NCBI GenBank assembly: GCA_016714815.1
Contig: JADKBZ010000005.1
Span: 248,001-312,000, forward strand
Direction: 5' to 3'
DNA from: Holophagales bacterium
GTDB taxonomy: Bacteria > Acidobacteriota > Thermoanaerobaculia > UBA5066
Length of the DNA: 64,000 nt
Shown: piece by piece, positions 44,905-52,404 of the stretch
Numbering within the stretch: the first letter of the stretch is position 1
How the letters are laid out: every line of letters begins with the position of its first letter
Made by a program: the position numbers and the translations under genes
Notes under the pieces: generated by a model
Databases searched by the model: none
What the model was told of the DNA's origin: nothing
The model's input: only the letters and a program-made list of their open reading frames with translations

Positions 44905-47670
44905 TCAGCCCACGGAAGAGCCGGCGGAAGCGGTCGCCACACGGGGCGGCAGGGCCATCCGGACGCGCTCCACCAGCTCCTTGAGCGAAAAGGGCTTCCG
45001 GAGGAAGTCCCCGGTCGCTCCAGCAAGCTCGCCGAGGTCTCGTCCATCGTTCGGATAGCCCGACATGAAGAGCACCTGGACCCCGGGCCGTTCCAGGAGG
45101 AGGCGCGCCGCGAGCTCGCGTCCGCCGAGGTTGGGCATCACGATGTCCGTGACGAGGAGATCGACGGCTCCGGCGTGGCTCCTGCTGACGGCCAGGCCCT
45201 CCTCTCCGTCTTCGGCTGCCAGCACGCGGTAGCCGGCGCGGCCGAGGACCTCCTGCACCAGCATCCGGAGCGCAGGCTCGTCCTCGGCCAGGAGGATGGT
45301 CCCCCCGATCGGACCGGAAGAGACCTCCGCGGCCGCCTCCTTCTCCTTGGCCTCGGGCTCGTCGAGCCTGGGGAGATAGACCCACACGACGGTTCCAGAC
45401 CCCGCCGCGCTCTCGAGCCAGACGGCGCCTCCGCTCTGTTTCACGATTCCGTAGACCGTCGAGAGCCCGAGGCCGGAGCCCATTCCCGGCCCCTTCGTCG
45501 TGAAGAAGGGATCGAACGCCCGTCCCCGGACTTCCGGCGACATCCCGACCCCGGTGTCCTCCACCGAAAAGGCCGCATAGGCCCCGGGTTGCAGGTCGGC
45601 TCCCTCGCGCGCCTCCGCCTCCCCGACGGTGACGACCGACGTCTCCACGACGAGCTTTCCTCCCGAGGGCATCGCATCGCGCGCGTTGACGGCGAGGTTG
45701 ACGATGACCTGCTCGAGCTGGCTCCGGTCGGCGCGGACCCAGAGCGGGCCCGAGGCGTGCCTCATGTCGAGCCGGACGTCCTCCCCGATGAGCCGCCGCA
45801 GCATCCCTCCGAGCTCGTCCACGACACCCGTCAGCTCGAGGGCCTGCGGGCGGAGAAGCTGCTGCCGGCTGTACGCGAGGAGCTGGCGCGTGAGCCCGGC
45901 ACCTCGCCGGGCGGCGCTCTGGATCTCCCGCGCGTGGTCGGACACCGGATCGGTCGGCGGGCAGGAGGCGCGGATCTCGTCGGCGTAGCCGAGGACCACC
46001 GTGAGGAGATTGTTGAAGTCGTGGGCGACACCCCCGGCGAGCTTCCCCACGGCCTCCAGCTTCTGCGACTGGCGGAATTGCTCCTCGAGCGCCTTCCGCT
46101 CCGTGACGTCGGCGATCACACCGTCCTCGTGCACCAGGACACCCCGTGCGTCGTGGATTCCCGTTATCGAGACGAGCCCCCAGAAGTCCGAGCCGTCCCG
46201 GCGACGGAACCGGACCTCCTCGTTGACGACTCGTCCCTTCAGGGCGAGGGCACCTTCCAGCGCGTCGTGTCGCCGGGGATCGACGTACCTCATCCCCTCG
46301 GGATCCGCGAGAACGGCCTCGGGCGAGTCGTACCCGAACATCCGGGCGAAGGCAGGATTGACGTAGGCCATCCTTCCGCCGGACGTCCTGCGGTAGAGCC
46401 CCTCGTTCACGTTGCGGTTGATCGACGCGAGAAGATCCTCGCTCCGGCGCAGGGCCTCGATTCGACGTTCCCGCTCGACGGCGATGCCGGCCAGGGCGCC
46501 CGCCCGCTCGGCGAGCGCCACTTCGCTGCCGCCCCGCACCCGCTGCCCACGCGGGTGGACGTCGAAGACGCCGAGCACCGCGCCGCTGGAGTCCCGGATC
46601 GGCGTCGACCAGAAGGGCTCGGGACCGTGGGGTTGGGATGGCGCCACGGCCACCTGCATCCGGCCGTCCTTCAGGAGCAGGATCGAGCAGAGCCCGTCGG
46701 TGAGCTCCTCCATCCCCGCGACGATTCCCTCGAAGACCTCCGCCACCGGACGCCCGGCGGCGACGAGCCCCAGGACCCGGGCCTCGAACGCCGTCGTCCG
46801 CTGGGCCGACTCCCGCTGGGCGACGAGCACCCCGACCGCCAGCGGCATCGTGATCAGGAGCAGCTCGAAGACCTGGACGGCGGAGTGCCGGTCGCTCCTG
46901 GCGATCGCCAGGAAGGGGCCCAGACCGTAGCCGGTCCCGAGCGCGACGACGATTGCCGCCAGCGCTCCCGCGCTCGCGGCCCCTCTGGGCCCGAAGCTCA
47001 CCCCCGCGTAAAGAGAGATCGGAAGGACGACGACGAGGAGCAGGACCCCCGTCACGCTGACGGGAAGCAGGCTCATCAGCAGGAGAATCCCTGCGGCCGT
47101 TCCGGCGGCCGTCAGCGTGGCGACGGTGGCCCGGCGTCCCTCGAGCGGCTCCGCCGACGCGGCGAGCCAGACCGCGGCCGGTGGAACGATGGCGAAGATG
47201 CCCAGGGCGTTCATCCGCCACCAGCCGAAGTAGTAGGAAGCCATGTTCGGATCGGCCCAGAGGAACGCGCGTCCGAACCAGGAGGCGACGATGCTCGCCA
47301 CGGGGGCCGCACTCGCCGCCACCACGAGGGCGAGGATGTCCCTCAGCCGGGAGAGCGCGGCGTCGAACCCGAGCCTTCGCAGGAGGAATGCCCCGAGAAG
47401 CGCCTCGGCCGCGCTTCCCGCCGCGGCGGTTGCCGCGTACCCGGCGCCGTTTCCGGCCACCAGGCGTTGACCGGCCACGCACGCCGCCACCACCCACCAA
47501 TCCCCGGCCCCGAGAAGCCAGAGGCCGGCCACCGCCACGCCCGACGGGAACCAGATGACGGCCTGGTCGACGAAGAGCCCGCTTCCCTCCCGCACGTAGG
47601 CCGAGGAGAAGAGCGCTGCAGCGAAAAGCACCCTCTTCGCCAGCAAGGACCCGCGGCCCGAGAAGACCAA
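44905..47670 (-). CDS. MASE1 hybrid sensor histidine kinase
   Basis: 921 residues. MASE1-like integral membrane sensor (1-285, about eight helices; VIWFPSGVAVAGLWLLG is typical), a GAF-like region (about 300-400), PAS (410-525), HisKA with phospho-acceptor H550 in GGVAHDFNNLLTVVLGY, HATPase (NLAVNARDAMPSGG, GSGLGLSTVYGIVKQSGG) and a C-terminal receiver with acceptor Asp near residue 850 (LLVTDIVMPN). Autophosphorylation and internal relay are expected. The start is TTG 47670, not strongly supported. It lies downstream of ftsZ behind a hairpin. Confidence 0.87.
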   Translation of the reverse strand: MVFSGRGSLLAKRVLFAAALFSSAYVREGSGLFVDQAVIWFPSGVAVAGLWLLGAGDWWVVAACVAGQRLVAGNGAGYAATAAAGSAAEALLGAFLLRRLGFDAALSRLRDILALVVAASAAPVASIVASWFGRAFLWADPNMASYYFGWWRMNALGIFAIVPPAAVWLAASAEPLEGRRATVATLTAAGTAAGILLLMSLLPVSVTGVLLLVVVLPISLYAGVSFGPRGAASAGALAAIVVALGTGYGLGPFLAIARSDRHSAVQVFELLLITMPLAVGVLVAQRESAQRTTAFEARVLGLVAAGRPVAEVFEGIVAGMEELTDGLCSILLLKDGRMQVAVAPSQPHGPEPFWSTPIRDSSGAVLGVFDVHPRGQRVRGGSEVALAERAGALAGIAVERERRIEALRRSEDLLASINRNVNEGLYRRTSGGRMAYVNPAFARMFGYDSPEAVLADPEGMRYVDPRRHDALEGALALKGRVVNEEVRFRRRDGSDFWGLVSITGIHDARGVLVHEDGVIADVTERKALEEQFRQSQKLEAVGKLAGGVAHDFNNLLTVVLGYADEIRASCPPTDPVSDHAREIQSAARRGAGLTRQLLAYSRQQLLRPQALELTGVVDELGGMLRRLIGEDVRLDMRHASGPLWVRADRSQLEQVIVNLAVNARDAMPSGGKLVVETSVVTVGEAEAREGADLQPGAYAAFSVEDTGVGMSPEVRGRAFDPFFTTKGPGMGSGLGLSTVYGIVKQSGGAVWLESAAGSGTVVWVYLPRLDEPEAKEKEAAAEVSSGPIGGTILLAEDEPALRMLVQEVLGRAGYRVLAAEDGEEGLAVSRSHAGAVDLLVTDIVMPNLGGRELAARLLLERPGVQVLFMSGYPNDGRDLGELAGATGDFLRKPFSLKELVERVRMALPPRVATASAGSSVG

Positions 47671-47724
47671 ACCGCCCCCCCTTCGGCCGCGTCCGCGGTC
47701 GCGCCAGACCCGACCGGGAATTCT

Positions 47725-47758
47725 AGCCCCGCCGCCGGACGATCCGGCCGGCGGGGCT
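47725..47758 (-). terminator. Hairpin terminator after ftsZ
   Basis: Inverted repeat AGCCCCGCCG / CGGCGGGGCT with a further CCGGA/TCCGG stem inside and a CGA loop, in the gap between the ftsZ stop and the kinase start. Only a short AT-rich stretch follows on the minus strand. It probably ends dcw transcription. Confidence 0.55.
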
Positions 47759-47772
47759 GGACGAGGCAGGAA

Positions 47773-48933
47773 TCAGTCCATCTGCCGCCTGAGGAACGTC
47801 GGGATGTCGAAGATGTCGTCCTTCGGGCTCCTCACGTTGACGAGGTTGACGCCGTAGCCCGAGTCCTCGGCGACCACCTCTTCCGAGAGCGTCAGGCGGG
47901 GCCGCTCGGGCAGCGGCGCCGGGACCCGCCGGGCCGCGACCGGCGCGTCGAAGCCGGTGGCGATGACGCTCACCTTCACCTGGTCCTTCATCGCGGCGTC
48001 CTGGACGAGGCCGAAGATGATGTTGGCGTCGTCGTCGGCCGCCTGCTGGACGATCTGGCACGCCTCGTTGAACTCGGCGAGCGTGAGGTCCTCGCCGCCC
48101 GAGACGTTGATCAGGATCGCGCGGGCGCCCTGGATCGACTGCTCCTCCAGGAGAGGGTTGGAGATCGCCTTCTGGGCCGCCTCCACGGCACGGTGCTCGC
48201 CCGTCGCCGTGCCGGTCCCCATCAGCGCCATCCCCATGTTCTCCATCACGGTCTTCACGTCGGCGAAGTCGACGTTGACGTAGCCGGGGACGGTGATCAG
48301 GTCGCTGATCCCCTGCACCGCCTGCCGGAGGACGTCGTCGGCGATCTTGAACGCCTCCCACGCCGTGATGTTGCGGTCGACGAAGGCGTAGAGCCGCTCG
48401 TTCGGGATCGTGATGAGCGTGTCGACGTACTCGCGCAGCTCGGCGATCCCGTCCTCGGCGAAGCGGAGCTTGCGCCGCCCCTCGAAGGCGAAGGGCTTGG
48501 AGACGATCGCCACGACGAGCGCCCCGGCCTCGGAGGCGATCTTGGCGACGACGGGCGCCGCGCCGGTCCCCGTTCCGCCGCCCATGCCGGCGGTGACGAA
48601 GACCATGTCGGAGCCGGCGAGCGCCGCGGCGATCTGCTCGGCGTCCTCGAGCGCGGCCGTCCGGCCGACGTCGGGGTTCGAACCGGCGCCCATCCCCTTG
48701 GAGGTCGAGAGCCCCAGCTGGATCTTCGTGGGCGACCGGTTCACCTTCAGGACCTGCAGGTCGGTGTTGGCGGCGATGAACTCGACGCCGCGGATCCCCG
48801 CCTGGATCATCCGGTTCACGGCGTTCCCGCCGCCGCCACCGACGCCGACGACCTTGATCCGCGCCGGGGTCATGACGTCCTCACCGATCGTGATGGCCGG
48901 CGCCGCGCTCGACTCGTCCTCGAACAGAATCAT
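47773..48933 (-). CDS. ftsZ: FtsZ, division GTPase
   Basis: 386 residues, tubulin-like. N-terminal 23 residues, then KVVGVGGGGGNAVNRMI, nucleotide loop GGGTGTG (118-124), NVDFADVKTVM synergy loop region, and the terminal peptide DIFDIPTFLRRQ that binds FtsA. It polymerises into the Z ring. ATG 48933 has GGAGG 7 bases upstream. Last gene of the dcw cluster, 18 nt after ftsA. Confidence 0.96.
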   Translation of the reverse strand: MILFEDESSAAPAITIGEDVMTPARIKVVGVGGGGGNAVNRMIQAGIRGVEFIAANTDLQVLKVNRSPTKIQLGLSTSKGMGAGSNPDVGRTAALEDAEQIAAALAGSDMVFVTAGMGGGTGTGAAPVVAKIASEAGALVVAIVSKPFAFEGRRKLRFAEDGIAELREYVDTLITIPNERLYAFVDRNITAWEAFKIADDVLRQAVQGISDLITVPGYVNVDFADVKTVMENMGMALMGTGTATGEHRAVEAAQKAISNPLLEEQSIQGARAILINVSGGEDLTLAEFNEACQIVQQAADDDANIIFGLVQDAAMKDQVKVSVIATGFDAPVAARRVPAPLPERPRLTLSEEVVAEDSGYGVNLVNVRSPKDDIFDIPTFLRRQMD

Positions 48934-48951
48934 CTCTTCCTCCAGGTCCCT

Positions 48952-50196
48952 TCAGTTGCCCGACGCCGGGGGGAACATACGCCCCAGCGAGTTCTTCAGC
49001 TTCGAAAAAAGGCCGCCCGAGTCCTTCAGCTTCGACTTCGGTACGGCGGCGCGGCCCCGGCCGACGAGGAGCAGGCCCGCCGCACAGGCCCACTCGGGCC
49101 CGTTGACGATGTCGGTGAGCCCCGAGAGCCCTCGCGGCGAGCCGATCCGGACCGGGATCCCGAGGACCTGCTCGGCCTCGTCGGCCATCCCGTCGAGCGA
49201 GGAGCCCCCTCCCGTCAGGACGAGGCCGGCGCGCAGCTCCCGGGCCGGGACGTCCGTCGTCGCCTCGCGCCAGAGGACCTCGAAGAGCTCCCGCGCGCGC
49301 GCCTCGAGGATCTCCGCCATGTAGGCGCGGCTCACCGGATGGAACCCCTGCCCCCCCGTGCGCGGGACGTCGATCGTCTCGTCGCCGCGGACGAGCCCCG
49401 GGATCGCCGCGCCGAACTTCCTCTTCAGCCGCTCGGCGTCGGGGACGGGGGTCTTCAGGAGGACGGCGAGGTCGCTCGTGAAGAGGTCGCCGCCGATCGG
49501 GATGACGGCGGTGTGGGCGAGCGCCCCCTGCCGCCAGACGGCGATCTCCGTCGTCCCTCCGCCGATGTCGGCGAGGACGACGCCGTGGTCCTTCTCGTCG
49601 AGAGTGAGGACCGCCTCGCTCGCGGCGAGCGGCTCGAGGATCATCTCGGTCACCGAGACACCCGCTCCGTTGACGCACTTCAGGAGGTTCTGCGTCGTGG
49701 CGACCGGGACGGTCACGACGTGGACGTCGGCCTCGAGCCGGCTGCCGACCATCCCCAGCGGGTCGGCGACGCCGTCCTGGCCGTCGACGACGAACTGCCG
49801 CTGGAGGACGGCGAGGATCTCGTAGTCGGACGGGATCGGGCAGGAGCGGGCGGCGTCCAGCGCGCGGCCGATGTCTTCGCGCGAGATCTCGCGGCTCCTC
49901 GCCGCGACGGCGACGACCTGCCGGCTGTTGAACGAACGGACGATGGGGCCCGAGACGCCGACGACGGCCTGCTCGATCTGGACCCCCGCCATGATCTCGG
50001 CCTCCTCGGTGGCGCGCTTGATCGCCTCCACGGTGGCGGGGACGTCGATGATCGCCCCCTTGCGAGTCCCCTTGTGGGAGGCGGTTCCCTTGCCGACGAC
50101 GTCGACGCGTCCCTCGCTTCCGGTCTCCGCGATGAGGGCGCAGACCTTCGAGGTACCGATGTCGAGGCTCACGAGGTACGGGGTGGTCTTGGGCAC
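48952..50196 (-). CDS. ftsA: FtsA, Z-ring membrane tether
   Basis: 414 residues, actin-like: VSLDIGTSKVCALIAE, the SHS2 (1C) insert (GAIIDVPATVEAIKRATEEA), VLADIGGGTTEIAVW, VLTGGGSSLDGMAD. The last residues GLFSKLKNSLGRMF form the amphipathic membrane-targeting helix. It anchors FtsZ to the inner membrane. GTG 50196 with GAGGAAG upstream; 10 nt after ftsQ. Confidence 0.95.
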   Translation of the reverse strand: MPKTTPYLVSLDIGTSKVCALIAETGSEGRVDVVGKGTASHKGTRKGAIIDVPATVEAIKRATEEAEIMAGVQIEQAVVGVSGPIVRSFNSRQVVAVAARSREISREDIGRALDAARSCPIPSDYEILAVLQRQFVVDGQDGVADPLGMVGSRLEADVHVVTVPVATTQNLLKCVNGAGVSVTEMILEPLAASEAVLTLDEKDHGVVLADIGGGTTEIAVWRQGALAHTAVIPIGGDLFTSDLAVLLKTPVPDAERLKRKFGAAIPGLVRGDETIDVPRTGGQGFHPVSRAYMAEILEARARELFEVLWREATTDVPARELRAGLVLTGGGSSLDGMADEAEQVLGIPVRIGSPRGLSGLTDIVNGPEWACAAGLLLVGRGRAAVPKSKLKDSGGLFSKLKNSLGRMFPPASGN

Positions 50197-50206
50197 GGGT
50201 GCTTCC

Positions 50207-51019
50207 TCAGGTCTCGCTCCGGGGACCCTCGGTCGCCGGAGCCTTCAGGACGATGCGGTTCTCGAATCTCAGGTCGACCTCCCTCGGGAGGAGGCCGTAA
50301 CGCGTCAGCTCGGGCGCGAGGGCGAGGAACGCGCGCCAGCGGGCGAAGGCCCGGCCGGGCGCGAGGGCGTCGTCGCCGAGGCGCAGCTTCAGGCGGGCGG
50401 GGGCGTCGACGACGGCGAAGCCCTGGGAGAGGACCTCCACCTCGGAGATGCGCGCGAGGAGCTCGGGGTCCTCGGCGCGCAGGCGCGCGAGGAGGCGGGC
50501 GCCACGGACCACGCCCTCCTGGGGCGAAGGTGCGCCCGACGGGTCGAGGACGACGAAGCGGGGCGAGCCGGCGCCCCCGGTGTACGCCGCGAGCCAGAGG
50601 CCGTCCTGGTCGACGGTCCAGAGGTCGTCGCCCCGGCGCGCGAGCGCCACGGGCGCCCGCGGCTCGACCTGGATGGAGACGGTGTCGGGAACGACGCGGC
50701 GTGCCCAGACCCGGGCCACCCACGGGCGCGACGAGAGGCTCGCGATCGCCCCGTCCAGGTCGACGGAGAGGAGCGGGCGTCCGATCCAGGGATCCGAGAG
50801 AGCCTCGACCTCGTTGCGGTGCGGCTCGGGGACGCCGGTCAGGACGACCCGGCGGACGAGGAAGCGCGGCGAGCGGTGGACGGCGGCCAGGGCCGCCGCG
50901 GCGCCCCCGCCGAGGAGGACGGCGAGGGCGGCGCCGAGGACCACCCGGCTCGTCGTCGCGCGGCGGCGCAGGGGGCGCATGGGCCGGATCGTGCCGGGCC
51001 GGTAGAAGGCTCCGTTCAC
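50207..51019 (-). CDS. ftsQ: FtsQ/DivIB, division protein
   Basis: 270 residues from GTG 51019, overlapping the murC stop (GTGA). One membrane helix (about 25-47), POTRA domain (FLVRRVVLTGVPEPHRNEVE, GRPLLSVDLDGAIASLSSRP, WVARVWARRVVPDTVSIQVE) and the FtsQ beta domain (GDDLWTVDQDGLWL, LPREVDLRFENRIVLK). It links FtsL and FtsW/FtsI at the septum. The frame upstream to 51499 is shadow. Confidence 0.9.
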   Translation of the reverse strand: MNGAFYRPGTIRPMRPLRRRATTSRVVLGAALAVLLGGGAAAALAAVHRSPRFLVRRVVLTGVPEPHRNEVEALSDPWIGRPLLSVDLDGAIASLSSRPWVARVWARRVVPDTVSIQVEPRAPVALARRGDDLWTVDQDGLWLAAYTGGAGSPRFVVLDPSGAPSPQEGVVRGARLLARLRAEDPELLARISEVEVLSQGFAVVDAPARLKLRLGDDALAPGRAFARWRAFLALAPELTRYGLLPREVDLRFENRIVLKAPATEGPRSET

Positions 51020-52404
51020 GCCGGCGTCTCCCCTGCCAGGAGCTCCTCGCCGAGGCGATTGACGTCTCCCGCGCCCATCGTCACGAGGAGGTCGCCCTCC
51101 CTGAGGTCGGCCCTGAGGCGCGAGACGACCTCGGAGCGCACTTCGAGGTCGACGACGCTTCGGTGGCCGCGCGTCCGCGCCGCGTCGGAGACGAGGCGGG
51201 AGGTGATCCCCGGGATCGGCGCCTCGCGCGAGGGGTAGACGGGGAGGACGTAGACGGCGTCGGCCGCAAGGAGCGCCGCGCCGAAGCCCGCGGCCTGGTC
51301 GCGCGTCCGGGTGAAGAGGTGCGGCTGGAAGAGGACGACGAGGCGGCGCTCCGGATACGCCTGCCGCGCCGCGCCGAGCGTCGCGGCGACCTCCGTCGGG
51401 TGGTGCGCGTAGTCGTCGACGACGAGGACGCCGTCCCGCTCGCCCTTGCGCTCGAAGCGGCGGGCCACGCCCGCGAAGGTCGCGAGCGCCTTCACGCACG
51501 CCTCGAACGGGACGTCGAGCTCGCGGGCGATCGCGATCGCCGCGAGCGCGTTCTTCACGTTGTGGAGCCCCGGGAGCGAGACCACGACCGGGCCGAGCGC
51601 CTCGCCGCCGGCGACCGCGACGAAGCGCGAGCCGTTCCGCTCGAGCGCGAGGTCGCGGGCCGTCACGTCGGCCTGGGGCGTCAGGCCGAACGTCCCCACC
51701 CGGACCCGGGCCGCCAGGAGCGGCCGGATCTCCTGGACGTTCGGGTCGTCGAGCCCCAGGAGCGCCGCGCCGAAGAAGGGGACGGTCGAGGCGAACTCGG
51801 TGAAGGAGGCCTTCAGGTCGGCCAGGTCACGGTAGGTGTCGAGGTGCTCGAGGTCGATGTTGTTGACGACCGCCACGATCGGCCGGAGCCTGAGGAACGA
51901 GCGGTCGTACTCGTCGGCCTCGGCGACGAGGTATTCCCCCTGGCCGAGGCAGGCGTTCGTCCCCATCGCGTGGACCCGCCCGCCGACGACGATCGTCGGG
52001 TCGAGGCCGGCCGCCTGGAGGATCGACCCCGTCATCGAGGTCGTCGTCGTCTTGCCGTGAGAGCCGGCGATGGCGATGCCGGTCTTCACCCGCATCACCT
52101 CAGCGAGCATCTCGGCCCGCTTGATGACGGGCGTGCCGGCGTGCCGCGCCGCGACGAGCTCGGGGTTGTCCTCGCCGACGGCGGAGGAGTAGACGACCAC
52201 GTCGGCGCCGGTCACCTGCTCGGCGCGGTGCCCCGCCGGGAAGACCGGGATGCCGGCCGAGCGGAGCCTCAGGGTCTCCTCTCCCTCGCGCAGGTCCGAC
52301 CCGGTGACGGTCAGCCCGACGCTCGAGAGAAGCTCGGCGAGGCCGGACATCCCGACCCCCCCGATCCCGACGAAGTGAATGCGGCGGACGCGAAGGAAGT
52401 TCAC
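51016..52404 (-). CDS. murC: MurC, UDP-N-acetylmuramate--L-alanine ligase
   Basis: 462 residues. Mur ligase landmarks: HFVGIGGVGMSGLAELL, ATP loop AGSHGKTTTTSMTG, VAEADEYDRSFLRLRP and VVDDYAHHPTEVAATL. It adds L-Ala to UDP-MurNAc in the cytoplasm. GTG 52404 overlaps the ftsW stop by 4 nt and its own stop overlaps ftsQ. No murG precedes it, unlike many dcw clusters. Confidence 0.95.
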   Translation of the reverse strand: MNFLRVRRIHFVGIGGVGMSGLAELLSSVGLTVTGSDLREGEETLRLRSAGIPVFPAGHRAEQVTGADVVVYSSAVGEDNPELVAARHAGTPVIKRAEMLAEVMRVKTGIAIAGSHGKTTTTSMTGSILQAAGLDPTIVVGGRVHAMGTNACLGQGEYLVAEADEYDRSFLRLRPIVAVVNNIDLEHLDTYRDLADLKASFTEFASTVPFFGAALLGLDDPNVQEIRPLLAARVRVGTFGLTPQADVTARDLALERNGSRFVAVAGGEALGPVVVSLPGLHNVKNALAAIAIARELDVPFEACVKALATFAGVARRFERKGERDGVLVVDDYAHHPTEVAATLGAARQAYPERRLVVLFQPHLFTRTRDQAAGFGAALLAADAVYVLPVYPSREAPIPGITSRLVSDAARTRGHRSVVDLEVRSEVVSRLRADLREGDLLVTMGAGDVNRLGEELLAGETPA